Below the pieces are notes generated by a model. That model searched no databases. It saw nothing but the letters and a program-made list of their open reading frames with translations, and had not been told where the DNA came from. Below are positions 44,218-53,661 of a stretch of 64,000 nucleotides of DNA, piece by piece. Location: assembly GCA_021775415.1 (NCBI GenBank), contig JAJFHV010000012.1, forward strand, positions 1-64,000, written 5' to 3'. The stretch's first letter is position 1. Every line of letters begins with the position of its first letter. The translations under genes and the position numbers were made by a program. This stretch comes from Hyphomicrobiales bacterium (GTDB lineage Bacteria > Pseudomonadota > Alphaproteobacteria > Rhizobiales > Rhizobiaceae).

Positions 44218-45658
44218 CTTGCGATGAATTGACTACAAGTGAGCCACTTTTGAGGGCAACCCGCGAAAGCCCGCCTGGCAGTACCCAGGTAGATTCGCCG
44301 GTGAGCGCAAACGGCCTCAAATCCACATGACGTGGTTCGAGCCCGCCACTTACCAGTGTCGGACAAACCGAGAGATCGACAACTGGCTGGCTGATATAGT
44401 TGGCGGGATCAGCCTTGATTTTGGCGCGCACCGCGTTCAATTCGCTTTTCGGTGCCCGCGGACCGATGACAACCCCATACCCCCCAGACTCGCCAACCGG
44501 TTTCATGACCAGGTTTTCAAGATTGTCGAGCGTCAGCGCCAGACCCTCTGGCTCACGGCAAATATTGGTCGGAACATTGTCGAGTATCGGTTCTTCGTTC
44601 AGGTAATAGCGGATAATCCTTGGCACATATGCATAGACCGCCTTGTCATCTGCCACACCGGTTCCAACCGCATTTGCGAGGTTCACATTTCCTTTCCGAT
44701 ACGCCTCAAATAATCCCGGCACCCCAAGTGCGGAATCCGGATTGAATGCAAGCGGATCCAAAAAATCATCGTCAATGCGCCGATAAATAACGTGAACTGG
44801 TGAGAGGCCACTGGTGGTTTTCATGGAAACGCGATCATTTTCGACCACGAGGTCACGCCCCTCGACCAAGGGTACACCCATTTCTCTGGCTAAAAATACA
44901 TGCTCAAAATATGCAGAATTGAATATCCCCGGCGAAAGCACCACCACCTCCGGATTATCCATGCCGTCCGGTGCCACTGTCGACAGGCTGCGCATCAGCC
45001 GTTCGCCATATTGATCAACATCGGCAATTGCAACACCATCCGCCAGATCAGGAAATGCACGCATCATGATATGCCGGTTTTCAACCACGTATGAAACACC
45101 CGACGGGGTGCGTCCATTGTCCTCAAGTACCTGAAATTTGCCCTCGCCATTGCGAACTATATCAGTTCCACAAATGTGAATGTAGGTGCCGTGCGGCAGG
45201 TCAACACCCTTCATTTCGGGGCGGTAATTTTCATTTCCCGTAACCAGATCGCGTGGAATGATCCCGTCATTTAAAATGTGGCCGTCATGATAAATGTCGT
45301 GAAGAAACAGGTTCAGTGCCGCAATGCGCTGTGTAACGCCGGATTCAATGGTTGCCCAATCCTGTTTTGAAAGAACCCTTGGGACCACATCAAAGGGTAG
45401 AATGCGATCTATCGCCATGCGGTCGGAGTAGACAGTAAATGTGATTCCAAGATTGAAGAGTTCCTGGTCCGCGTCCTTCGAGCGTTGACGTAACGCCTTT
45501 AAATCGAGGGCATTTAGCTTGTCTAAAATCGCGCGGGTGTGGGCGAGTTCACCAAGCCCGTGTAATTCACAAAAATATCCCCCCGCATCATAACCGGCAA
45601 GCAACCCCGATGCCTTATTCGTATCCCCGATAACCAACTCCGTGCTGTCGAACCCCAT
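44183..45658 (-). CDS. Circularly permuted type 2 ATP-grasp protein
   Basis: A 491-residue ATP-grasp-like ligase with rearranged subdomains. Family motifs include GGYFCELHGLG, FLHDIYHDGHIL, GTYIHICGTDIVRNG, YVVENRHIMMRAFPDL and KPVGESGGYGVVIGP near the end. ATG 45658 is chosen over a TTG at 45670. It probably catalyses ATP-dependent amide formation with the alpha-E and transglutaminase proteins that follow it. The protein ends DTWVLV and its stop overlaps the next gene. Confidence 0.9.
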   Translation of the reverse strand: MGFDSTELVIGDTNKASGLLAGYDAGGYFCELHGLGELAHTRAILDKLNALDLKALRQRSKDADQELFNLGITFTVYSDRMAIDRILPFDVVPRVLSKQDWATIESGVTQRIAALNLFLHDIYHDGHILNDGIIPRDLVTGNENYRPEMKGVDLPHGTYIHICGTDIVRNGEGKFQVLEDNGRTPSGVSYVVENRHIMMRAFPDLADGVAIADVDQYGERLMRSLSTVAPDGMDNPEVVVLSPGIFNSAYFEHVFLAREMGVPLVEGRDLVVENDRVSMKTTSGLSPVHVIYRRIDDDFLDPLAFNPDSALGVPGLFEAYRKGNVNLANAVGTGVADDKAVYAYVPRIIRYYLNEEPILDNVPTNICREPEGLALTLDNLENLVMKPVGESGGYGVVIGPRAPKSELNAVRAKIKADPANYISQPVVDLSVCPTLVSGGLEPRHVDLRPFALTGESTWVLPGGLSRVALKSGSLVVNSSQGGGSKDTWVLV

Positions 45659-45733
45659 AAGATTTGACAACCCTAGTAAAAACCGCGCTGGAAATCAAAG
45701 TTCAGGCATGGATGTGCCGTGACGGCATAAAAT

Positions 45734-47065
45734 TCAGGCTTCCTGCAAAACCAGTTTCTCCGGATCAACCTTAAGCAAGGCACGTATATCGCGCGCCGCC
45801 TTGATCTCGTAACTTTGGGCATACGCCTCATGGTTCGCCTCGATAGTGTCAAGATCGTAGAGGTAATTCACCATCATGCCGCCGGAACGGGAATGGCCTT
45901 TTTCAGACCGGTCAGCCATCCAGTTGAGCTGCATCAATGAGGCACCATTTCCCAAATGAAACCGGGCAACCGGATCTATTGGTTTACCACCCGGTTGCTT
46001 TTCATTGAGAAAATAGCGGGCAACCAAGGCCTTTAACGGTTTTTCATAACCGGCGAGATTTGCCCCATCCAGCGTTCCCTGGGTACTGCCCAGAAACATT
46101 CTGATTTTCTCAATTGTTGCATTATCTGACTGCGCATACTCATCGCTAAACCACCTGGTAAAGCCGGGAATTGGAGACAGGGTTACAAAGTTTTTGATGT
46201 TCGGCAGGTCAAGGGAAAGATCAGATGCCACTTGTTTGATGAGAAAATTTCCGAACGAAACGCCCCGAAGACCTCTCTGACAATTTGAAATGGAGTAAAA
46301 CACCGCAGTATTGGCAGTAGTTTCAACCACATGTTCACGCGTTTCGGCCAACACATCATCAATCGAGGTGGGAATACCCATGGTCAGTGCAATTTCGACA
46401 AATACCAGTGGCTCTTCAGGCATTGCCGGATGAAAGAACGCAAAACACCGTCGATCCTCGGGCTCCAGTCTGCGGCGCAAATCATCCCAGTCATTGATTG
46501 CGTGAACCGCTTCATACTCAATTATTTTTTCCAGGACGTTTGCCGGCGTTTTCCAGTCGATTGGCTTTAGAACCAAAAAACCGCGATTAAACCAGGATGA
46601 GAACAAATGTTCAAAGTCCGCGTCCACACGGGCTAACTCAGGATTTTCGCCCATTTGGCTGAGGAGGTCAGCGCGCATACGAACCAATTGTTCCGTTGCG
46701 CCGGGTACCTGGTTTACCCGGCGAAGCAATTCCAGCCGACGCGGTTCAGCAGCGTTTACAAGAGCCTTCAGGTTTTCAGGCGACCTACCGGTCAGATATT
46801 GATTTGCTGCTTCCACCACATCTTGGGGCTCAAGATCGAAATTTTCGGCAAGCTTCGCAAAAAAGGACGTTTTATCAGCCGGCTCCAGATTGGAATATTT
46901 TGCAAGTAATGCGGCTGACAGTTTTGCACCCGACACTTCTCCCTTTTCCGATAAAAGCGCCCGGCAGAGTTCATCAATGTGCCGATCATCGCGAACCGAT
47001 TTGAACATCCTTCTTTGGTCAAAGACATTGGTTAGGATTTCAGAAAAAAAAGATATGCGGCCCAT
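45734..47065 (-). CDS. Malonyl-CoA decarboxylase
   Basis: A 443-residue MCD. The helical N-terminal domain contains ELCRALLSEKGE, and the GNAT-like catalytic part has FFHPAMPEEPLVFVEIAL, FYSISNCQRGLRGVSFGNFLIKQV with the conserved Ser/His region, and HLGNGA. Converts malonyl-CoA to acetyl-CoA. A malonyl-CoA synthetase (matB) usually sits next to it but is not seen here; a malonate transporter is also missing. The ATG at 47065 is used because the upstream TTG lacks a ribosome site. Confidence 0.93.
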   Translation of the reverse strand: MGRISFFSEILTNVFDQRRMFKSVRDDRHIDELCRALLSEKGEVSGAKLSAALLAKYSNLEPADKTSFFAKLAENFDLEPQDVVEAANQYLTGRSPENLKALVNAAEPRRLELLRRVNQVPGATEQLVRMRADLLSQMGENPELARVDADFEHLFSSWFNRGFLVLKPIDWKTPANVLEKIIEYEAVHAINDWDDLRRRLEPEDRRCFAFFHPAMPEEPLVFVEIALTMGIPTSIDDVLAETREHVVETTANTAVFYSISNCQRGLRGVSFGNFLIKQVASDLSLDLPNIKNFVTLSPIPGFTRWFSDEYAQSDNATIEKIRMFLGSTQGTLDGANLAGYEKPLKALVARYFLNEKQPGGKPIDPVARFHLGNGASLMQLNWMADRSEKGHSRSGGMMVNYLYDLDTIEANHEAYAQSYEIKAARDIRALLKVDPEKLVLQEA

Positions 47066-47139
47066 CTGGTCAATCCCGTAATGAGGTGATGTCAATTTTC
47101 AATATAGGTACTTGAAAACCGGATTTCGAAAAATCGAAT

Positions 47140-48105
47140 CTATTTATATATCGGCCAACGATTGGCAAGTTGGAGAGCTTTGGCCCGGGTATCCTTGTCC
47201 AACCCAATCAGGAATTTATCAAGCACAATGTCAATGCGGCCAGCGCGTCGCGCAAGGATGTGCCATTTTGCAGCTTCCACCGGCGACCTTTCATCTCCAA
47301 ACCCCTGCACAAGTAAATGCGCAAGCCTGTTCTGAGCGATTACATTGCCGCCATTTGCAGCAATCTTGAACCATGAAACGGCAAGCTCAACATCTTTCGG
47401 TCCATCGGTGCCGTTCGCCAGCGATATGGCCAATTCAACCTGTGCCGTATCAAAACCCGTCCGCGCGGCACGAATCAGCCAGTAGCGGGCTTTCTCCGGA
47501 TCCTGAATACCTGTCGCAAGACCTTGGCCGTAAATTCGCGACAAGGAATAAAACGCGTCTCCAACACCCATTTCGGCTGATTTTTCAAACAACGGCAACG
47601 CAAGACGGTAGCCTGCACTTGTCGGTCGCTCCTGGATGATACGATGCGCCTCATTAAACATTGCAACCGAATGCCCCGCATCAGCTGCAGCCTTCATCAT
47701 CTCTCTACCCCGTTCCTGATCCTGGGGGACATCAATGCCTGACAGCAATTTGACGGCAAAAGAAAACTGCGCCTCCCGGTTCCCGGATTGAGCAGCAATT
47801 TCGTACCAGGCGGCTGCCTCTTTGGTATCCCGCCCTACCCCCAGGCCTTTCTCGTACAATTCAGCGATCAAGGTTTGAGCTGCCGCATCCCCTTTGTTGG
47901 CACGCGGCAGTGCCAGTTTAAATGCGGTTAAATACATCCCGCGTTGATAGGCACCATAAGCAAGGTCTGCTTCAGCGTTTTTGGAGACAGCTTGTTGCGC
48001 TGGATTTTCATCATCCACCTCGCTAGCTGCATTTGCAGGTGACATCGCTATCAAGCCCGCAGCGATCACGATGGTAAAACAATCAATCTTCAAGAGCGGT
48101 CTCAT
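47140..48105 (-). CDS. Sel1-repeat (TPR-like) secreted protein
   Basis: A 321-residue protein with a signal peptide (MRPLLKIDCFTIVIAAGLIA to NAAS) and five to six Sel1-like repeats, e.g. AQTLIAELYEKGLGVGRDTK and AFYSLSRIYGQGLATGIQDP. Sel1 proteins act as scaffolds, often in exopolysaccharide or cell-cycle control. Start ATG 48105 overlaps the thiE gene end by 23 bases; the frame is open much further upstream but that part is not coding. Probably periplasmic. Confidence 0.82.
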   Translation of the reverse strand: MRPLLKIDCFTIVIAAGLIAMSPANAASEVDDENPAQQAVSKNAEADLAYGAYQRGMYLTAFKLALPRANKGDAAAQTLIAELYEKGLGVGRDTKEAAAWYEIAAQSGNREAQFSFAVKLLSGIDVPQDQERGREMMKAAADAGHSVAMFNEAHRIIQERPTSAGYRLALPLFEKSAEMGVGDAFYSLSRIYGQGLATGIQDPEKARYWLIRAARTGFDTAQVELAISLANGTDGPKDVELAVSWFKIAANGGNVIAQNRLAHLLVQGFGDERSPVEAAKWHILARRAGRIDIVLDKFLIGLDKDTRAKALQLANRWPIYK

Positions 48106-48739
48106 CAAGCCGGGGAGCGTGCTCATCAAGAAGCTGATTTGCATGCCTGACCGCCGCAGCAGCGCCATCTGCGGCAGAAAAAACTGCCGTTTCAAGTCCA
48201 ACAAAATCCGCCCCGCTTGCAACACATTCAATAACACTTTCCACACAATTTCCACCCATAACCACGCACGGGATTTCAACCAGCCCGGACCACCAATTTG
48301 CCAATGCAAGATTTTTTCGGTGAGGCTCGGCCCGGATATCACCGCCGGTCTTTCCAAAGAATACAAAATGCGGATTTTGCTCACCAACCTGAAGCGCTCC
48401 GTGACGGTCCTTGAAACCGCCACATCCTACAATATTGTGTGGCGAAAACCGGGCAACCAAATCCTTCAACTCGCTGCGTTGCTTTTCCAGCATAATCCCG
48501 TCCGCGCTGGATCGCCCAAAAATTTGGGTATCATCAACGACAAGAGCAGCAGCATCCTTACCCTGGATCAACGGCACAGCCCTGTCACAAAATTCAGAAA
48601 ATCCGGTTTCAGACAACCCGCCCGGATAAAGGATGACACTTGCCACATCACCACCCGTTAGCGCTTCTTCGATAGCTTCAACGGGCCGGTCATTTGCTGA
48701 GGCAAGCAATACCAGCCGGGTGCGATCCAGCTCATTCAT
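48083..48739 (-). CDS. thiE: Thiamine phosphate synthase-like protein (ThiE)
   Basis: A 218-residue TIM-barrel protein of the ThiE/TenI group. The segments AALVVDDTQIFGRSSADGIML, VGCGGFKDRHGALQVGE and DFVGLETAVF correspond to the phosphate- and pyrophosphate-binding loops. Some catalytic residues are not obvious, so it may be a thiamine-phosphate synthase-like paralogue. AAGGGG precedes the ATG at 48739. In rhizobia this gene usually follows fba directly; here it is 22 kb away. Confidence 0.75.
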   Translation of the reverse strand: MNELDRTRLVLLASANDRPVEAIEEALTGGDVASVILYPGGLSETGFSEFCDRAVPLIQGKDAAALVVDDTQIFGRSSADGIMLEKQRSELKDLVARFSPHNIVGCGGFKDRHGALQVGEQNPHFVFFGKTGGDIRAEPHRKNLALANWWSGLVEIPCVVMGGNCVESVIECVASGADFVGLETAVFSAADGAAAAVRHANQLLDEHAPRLDETALED

Positions 48740-48791
48740 GATTTGCCCCTTGGACGAGTTCAATTCCCTCTGTCGGGCTCAAGCCCTGCGC

Positions 48792-48971
48792 TTAGGAAAG
48801 CGCAAATTCGGCTCTTAATTGTTCAATTCGGTCCTTTAGTAGAAGCTTTTGCCGCTTTAAATCAGTTATTTCACAGTCATTCACACTCGGACTTGTTTGT
48901 AAAATTTCCAGTTTGCCTTCAAGTTCCTGATGACGTTGTTCGAGGGAATGAATATGGGAATCAACCGGCAT
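48792..48971 (-). CDS. YdcH family (DUF465) small protein
   Basis: A 59-residue protein not on the usual ORF length scale. It starts MPVDSHIHSLEQRHQELEGK and ends in LKRQKLLLKDRIEQL, the DUF465 pattern of a helical hairpin. A strong GGAGG lies nine bases before the ATG. Function is unknown. It is divergent from purE and lies 53 bases upstream of thiE. Confidence 0.85.
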   Translation of the reverse strand: MPVDSHIHSLEQRHQELEGKLEILQTSPSVNDCEITDLKRQKLLLKDRIEQLRAEFALS

Positions 48972-49157
48972 GCTCTAACCTCCTTGGTATATTATGGATG
49001 AATGAGTTGACCATAAAACATCTCCATTGTCGAATTGAGTCAGGACATCGCCTTCTACAATGTTAAAACTACCCACCAAAATCTCGTAAACTTGGTTATT
49101 TTCCATCGATTACGACGTTTCAAACTGCGATAAAACCTGCTAAACTGGCTTGGTGAT

Positions 49158-49178
49158 GGCCTGTAATGGGCCTTTTTT
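49158..49178 (+). terminator. Weak terminator-like hairpin upstream of purE
   Basis: GGCC (49158-49161) pairs with GGCC (49169-49172) over a seven-base loop followed by TTTTTT. It lies between a plausible promoter (TTTCAA, 17 bases, TAAACT ending near 49147) and the purE start at 49223. A short stem makes it weak; it could attenuate purEK. Confidence 0.3.
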
Positions 49179-49222
49179 AATTGCAGGTGCAAATCTCGCC
49201 CGAATCAGTGACGGAAAAACCC

Positions 49223-49720
49223 ATGAATGCCGCCAACAACGACGTCGCCATAATTATGGGAAGCCAGTCTGACTGGGAGACCATGAAACACGCGAGTGAA
49301 ATTCTCGAGGCGCTGCAGATATCCCATGAAGCAAAAATCATCTCGGCTCACCGTACACCGGAACGCCTGTATGAATTTGCAAGAAATGCCCGCAAGGAAG
49401 GGTTCAAAATTGTCATTGCCGGAGCTGGCGGTGCTGCACACTTACCCGGCATGACAGCTTCATTGACGCCATTACCGGTTCTAGGTGTGCCGGTGGAATC
49501 AAAATCGCTTTCCGGTCAGGACAGCCTTCTCTCAATTGTTCAAATGCCTGCTGGTGTGCCGGTCGCTACACTTGCAATTGGCACCGCCGGGGCAAAAAAT
49601 GCTGCCCTTCTGGCCGCATCAATCCTTGCTCTAAGCGATGAAGATATCGCCAAGCGACTGGATGCCTGGCGGGGCAAACAGACCGCGAGCGTTGGTCTCG
49701 CTCCTTCTACCGGAGAATAA
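49223..49720 (+). CDS. purE: N5-carboxyaminoimidazole ribonucleotide mutase PurE
   Basis: A 165-residue class I PurE. The conserved [27 protein letters not shown]-type stretch (here [14 protein letters not shown]) and [15 protein letters not shown] are all present. Acts in de novo purine synthesis with PurK. The ATG at 49223 fits the family start. It is followed 4 bases later by purK. Confidence 0.96.
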   Translation: MNAANNDVAIIMGSQSDWETMKHASEILEALQISHEAKIISAHRTPERLYEFARNARKEGFKIVIAGAGGAAHLPGMTASLTPLPVLGVPVESKSLSGQDSLLSIVQMPAGVPVATLAIGTAGAKNAALLAASILALSDEDIAKRLDAWRGKQTASVGLAPSTGE

Positions 49721-49724
49721 TCTG

Positions 49725-50801
49725 TTGGCGCTCCATCCAGGCGATACAGTCGGCATTGTCGGTGGCGGCCAACTTGGGCGCATGTTGGCAATCGCCGCTG
49801 CAAGGCTTGGTTTCCAAACAGCCATTCTTGACCCGCAACCCGATTCACCGGCATTTCAGGTTACAAATCACAAGATTGTCGCGGCCTATGACGATTCCAA
49901 GGCTCTTCACCAACTCGCATCGTTAAGCGATGTAATCACCTATGAATTTGAAAATGTCCCGGTTGATGCGCTCAGTAAGCTCGGCAACGACATAAAAATT
50001 CATCCGTCTGTCCAGGCACTCGAAACCAGCCAGGACCGTCTCGTGGAAAAAAACTTCTTCCAGAAATCAGGCATTGCGACCGCACTGTTCTTTGAAGTTG
50101 ATGACGATAATTCGTTGAACACAACACTCGAACAGTGTGGTGGACAGGGAATCTTGAAAACCCGCCGGTTTGGTTATGATGGTAAGGGCCAGGTGCGGGT
50201 TTCAACCACCGATCCCAAAAGCCTGAAATCGGCATTAGAATTGGCAACATCCGCTCCTTGTATTTTGGAAGGCTTGGTTGATTTTGGATGTGAAATTTCC
50301 ATTATCGCAGCCCGTGGACACGATGGTGTCATCGCCACCTATGATCCGGCGGAAAACGTGCACCGCGACGGCATTTTGCGTACATCCACCGTCCCTGCCA
50401 ACGTGTCCACAGAAACCATCAAAAAGGCGACGAACATTGCTGGCCAGGTACTGGAAGCACTTGAATACGTAGGTGTGATCGGGATCGAGTTCTTTGTGAT
50501 GCGTGATGGAGCACTTCTCGTTAATGAATTTGCCCCGCGTGTCCACAATTCCGGGCACTGGACCGAGGCTGCTTGTGCCGTTTCGCAATTTGAACAACAC
50601 ATTCGGGCGATTGCCGGGTTACCTTTGGCCAAAACGCACCGGCTCAATGATTGTCGCATGGAAAACCTGATTGGTGATGATATGGACGAGGTGCCCGAAA
50701 TTCTGTCAAAATCAGATGCCGTATTGCACCTGTACGGCAAGAGTGAGATACGAGCGGGCCGTAAAATGGGTCATGTGACCTATCTCTGTCCGCAATCATG
50801 A
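49725..50801 (+). CDS. purK: 5-(carboxyamino)imidazole ribonucleotide synthase PurK
   Basis: A 358-residue ATP-grasp enzyme. GDTVGIVGGGQLGRMLAIAAARLG, TYEFENVPV, GILKTRRFGYDGKGQ and NEFAPRVHNSGHWTEAAC are diagnostic. The start is taken as TTG 49725 because GGAG lies in the purE end and the sequence then begins with ALHPGDTVGIVGGGQ; the frame is open back into purE. Converts AIR to N5-CAIR using bicarbonate and ATP. Confidence 0.94.
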   Translation: MALHPGDTVGIVGGGQLGRMLAIAAARLGFQTAILDPQPDSPAFQVTNHKIVAAYDDSKALHQLASLSDVITYEFENVPVDALSKLGNDIKIHPSVQALETSQDRLVEKNFFQKSGIATALFFEVDDDNSLNTTLEQCGGQGILKTRRFGYDGKGQVRVSTTDPKSLKSALELATSAPCILEGLVDFGCEISIIAARGHDGVIATYDPAENVHRDGILRTSTVPANVSTETIKKATNIAGQVLEALEYVGVIGIEFFVMRDGALLVNEFAPRVHNSGHWTEAACAVSQFEQHIRAIAGLPLAKTHRLNDCRMENLIGDDMDEVPEILSKSDAVLHLYGKSEIRAGRKMGHVTYLCPQS

Positions 50802-50883
50802 CATTTTTCACGTATATTGATGACCAATAGCAGGCTCAATGAGTGGACAAACCCCGTAAACTTTGGTATCCACCGCGCCAATC

Positions 50884-50974
50884 GGCAAAACAATGCTTTG
50901 CGGACGCAAAGAGGTTTTGCCAGTTCTTTATCCAGGGTGGGTTGACGTTGGTTCTTCCGGATGATTGATCCGGT
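50884..50974 (+). promoter_or_regulatory. Nested hairpins upstream of rpsU
   Basis: GGCAAAAC (50884-50891) pairs with GTTTTGCC (50914-50921), enclosing CTTTGC/GCAAAG (50896-50901 with 50906-50911). A second hairpin CCGGAT-GATTG-ATCCGG follows at 50958-50974. The nested arms lack a T-run, so this is a structured leader or processing site rather than a terminator for purK. It ends 54 bases before the rpsU start. Confidence 0.4.
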
Positions 50975-51028
50975 GCGAAAATGCAGTCAATCAAATTGCC
51001 CTGAAGCACATGAAACGGAATTTGGAAC

Positions 51029-51253
51029 TTGCAAGTACTTGTACGTGATAACAATGTAGACCAGGCCCTGCGCGCCCTGAAAAAGAAACTTCAGCGTGAA
51101 GGTGTATTCCGCGAAATGAAATTGCGGAATTTCTACGAGAAACCATCTGAAAAACGTGCCCGTGAAAAAGCCGAGGCAATTCGCCGTGCGCGCAAACTTG
51201 CACGCAAAAAGCTTCAACGCGAAGGTATGATCATTGGCAAGGGTCGCACTTAA
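51029..51253 (+). CDS. rpsU: 30S ribosomal protein S21
   Basis: A 74-residue S21 with [22 protein letters not shown], the conserved N-terminus, and a basic C-terminal extension. The start codon is TTG, unusual for a ribosomal protein, and no ATG in frame lies upstream. S21 assists initiation; the C-terminal [13 protein letters not shown] is typical of alphaproteobacteria. Confidence 0.95.
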   Translation: MQVLVRDNNVDQALRALKKKLQREGVFREMKLRNFYEKPSEKRAREKAEAIRRARKLARKKLQREGMIIGKGRT

Positions 51254-51392
51254 GCACCCAATAGACGCCCTTATTTCGCCCAGTTTTAATATTGTATCCA
51301 AGGCGGAGCAAACAGGTTTCCAGCATTGATGCCGTGCTGCATCTTGGCTGAAACTTCAGGGGAATGTTATCCCTGAATAGAAGGGTTCTTGA

Positions 51393-52238
51393 ATGGGTGG
51401 ATTTTCAGACAATCCAGGCTTTGGTCAAACGCTGCGGCAGACTGGTTTTGCCGCCTTTACCCTGGTGTTCCTTGCCTCATGCCAATCACCCAACATGGAA
51501 CAAGCGGTTGATATTGATCCCGCACAAGGTTCAGATTCAAATATTCAGTCGCTAACCAGGGTCGTTGAAAACAACCCCTCGAGCCCCGAAGTCTATAACG
51601 TACGGGGTACAGCCTATGGACGCGCCGGAAAAAACCGTGAAGCCCTTGCAGATTTCAGCAAGGCAATTGAACTCAACCCCCGCTTCTATCAGGCCTATGC
51701 CAACAGGGCACTTATTTTGCGTTCAATGGGTGAACCCAACAAGGCCGTTAGCGACTATTCGCGCGCTTTGAAGATCAATCCACAATATGATGTAGCCTAT
51801 ATTGGCCGTGGCAATGTCTATCGCTTTGCCGGCAAGCCCACTCAGGCCCTGCGCGATTATGAACGCGCAATCCGCCTTGGTACCACCAACCCGCGCGCCT
51901 ATCACTCGCGAGGTCTCATTCTTCAGTCTGAAAACAAACACGATCAGGCAATTGAAGATTTTACCAGCGCGATCTCACTGTCACCGGATGCAGATGAGCC
52001 CTACAATGCCAGAGGCGTTTCTTACCTGGTAACTGGGGATGTCGAAAATGCGCTTACGGATATCAACCGTGCCCTCATAATAGATGACCGCAATGCGGAG
52101 GCCTGGACCAATCACGGCCTGGTCTATGAACGAAAGGGAGAAAATAAAAAGGCATTCAAGTCCTTTTCCCGGGCATTCAATCTAGATTCAAAATACACAC
52201 CAGCCAAAGAAGGCATGAACCGCACAAGAAACGGGTAG
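51393..52238 (+). CDS. TPR-repeat lipoprotein
   Basis: A 281-residue protein. The signal peptide ends in a lipobox (LVFLASC), so it is anchored in the outer or inner membrane. Then come about six TPR units, e.g. AYGRAGKNREALADFSKAIELN and AYANRALILRSMGEPNKAVSDY. It resembles NlpI-type lipoproteins. Function is unknown, presumably protein binding at the envelope. It is convergent with pntB, 24 bases away. Confidence 0.88.
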   Translation: MGGFSDNPGFGQTLRQTGFAAFTLVFLASCQSPNMEQAVDIDPAQGSDSNIQSLTRVVENNPSSPEVYNVRGTAYGRAGKNREALADFSKAIELNPRFYQAYANRALILRSMGEPNKAVSDYSRALKINPQYDVAYIGRGNVYRFAGKPTQALRDYERAIRLGTTNPRAYHSRGLILQSENKHDQAIEDFTSAISLSPDADEPYNARGVSYLVTGDVENALTDINRALIIDDRNAEAWTNHGLVYERKGENKKAFKSFSRAFNLDSKYTPAKEGMNRTRNG

Positions 52239-52262
52239 GTTCTGGTTATACTTCTCCGGTGA

Positions 52263-53654
52263 TCAAGCCATAGCCTTGACGATATCATCCGTCATTTTCT
52301 TGGCGTCGCCCAAAAGCATCATCGTGCCTTCCTTGTAAAACAACGTATTGTCGATACCGGCATAACCGGAACCAAGCGAGCGTTTTACAAACAGACAGGT
52401 TTTTGCCTTGTCCACATCAAGGATCGGCATTCCAAATATCGGCGACGCTGAATCATCCCGGGCAGCCGGATTGGTAACATCATTGGCACCGATCACGTAG
52501 GCCACATCGGCTTGTGCAAATTCGGAATTGATGTCTTCGAGTTCAAACACTTCATCATATGGCACATTGGCTTCAGCAAGCAGCACGTTCATGTGACCGG
52601 GCATGCGACCGGCAACCGGGTGAATTGCATACTTTACTTCCACCCCTTCTGCCTTGAGACTGTCTGCCAGTTCACGCAACGCGTGTTGAGCCTGCGCAAC
52701 TGCCATGCCGTAACCGGGTACGATGATCACTTTCCCGGCGTTTTTCATCAGGAACGCCGCATCATCTGCTGAACCCTGTTTCACACTACGCTCCACACCA
52801 TCATCGCTGGCAGCAACCGATGTTCCGCCAAAGCCGCCCAGAATGACTGATATAAATGAGCGATTCATCCCCTTGCACATGATGTAGGACAGGATTGCAC
52901 CCGATGAGCCCACCAGTGCACCGGTAATGATCAACGCCAGATTACCAAGTGTGAAGCCGATACCCGCCGCCGCCCAGCCTGAATAGGAATTGAGCATCGA
53001 TACCACGACCGGCATGTCGGCACCGCCAATAGGGATGATCAACAGCACACCCATCAACAGTGCAAGCAGTGTTATCATCCAGAAAAGGAAGGTGCTTTCG
53101 GTTTTAACAAACATAACCACCATCACCACCATCACCACTAAGAGAGCCACATTGATCACATGGCGGGCGGGTAACATGATTGGTGCACCGGACATGCGGC
53201 CGTCGAGTTTTGCAAATGCGATGACTGAGCCGGTAAAGGTAACCGCACCAATCGCAACGCCCAGCGTCATCTCGACAAGTGTTGCGGTTTTGATACTGCC
53301 ATCATGGAGAATGCCAAAAGCATCCGGCGCATAAAGGGCGCTGGCTGCAACCATGACGGCTGCAAGGCCAACCAGCGAGTGAAACGCCGCCACCAGTTGT
53401 GGCATGGCTGTCATTGCGATTTGCCGGGCAACATATGCGCCAAAGCCACCGCCAATACCAAGACCCAGAAGGATCAGCACCCAGCCACCAAATGAAGGCG
53501 CCACCAAAAACAACGTGGTGACAATGGCAATCGCCATTCCGGCTATGCCAAGCGTATTACCACGGCGTGAGGTTTCAGGATGCGAAAGGCCACGCAACGC
53601 CAGGATGAAAAGTACGCCGGATATCAGATATAAAAATGCGGTGGTGTTTTCCAT
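52263..53654 (-). CDS. pntB: NAD(P) transhydrogenase subunit beta PntB
   Basis: A 463-residue subunit with about nine membrane helices and a C-terminal NADP-binding dIII domain: VIIVPGYGMAVAQAQHALRELAD, IHPVAGRMPGHMNVLLAEANVPYDE and GANDVTNPAARDD. It uses the proton gradient to transfer hydride from NADH to NADP. It is the third gene of a pntAA-pntAB-pntB operon and is 7 bases after pntAB. Confidence 0.97.
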   Translation of the reverse strand: MENTTAFLYLISGVLFILALRGLSHPETSRRGNTLGIAGMAIAIVTTLFLVAPSFGGWVLILLGLGIGGGFGAYVARQIAMTAMPQLVAAFHSLVGLAAVMVAASALYAPDAFGILHDGSIKTATLVEMTLGVAIGAVTFTGSVIAFAKLDGRMSGAPIMLPARHVINVALLVVMVVMVVMFVKTESTFLFWMITLLALLMGVLLIIPIGGADMPVVVSMLNSYSGWAAAGIGFTLGNLALIITGALVGSSGAILSYIMCKGMNRSFISVILGGFGGTSVAASDDGVERSVKQGSADDAAFLMKNAGKVIIVPGYGMAVAQAQHALRELADSLKAEGVEVKYAIHPVAGRMPGHMNVLLAEANVPYDEVFELEDINSEFAQADVAYVIGANDVTNPAARDDSASPIFGMPILDVDKAKTCLFVKRSLGSGYAGIDNTLFYKEGTMMLLGDAKKMTDDIVKAMA

Positions 53655-53661
53655 TATCAGC

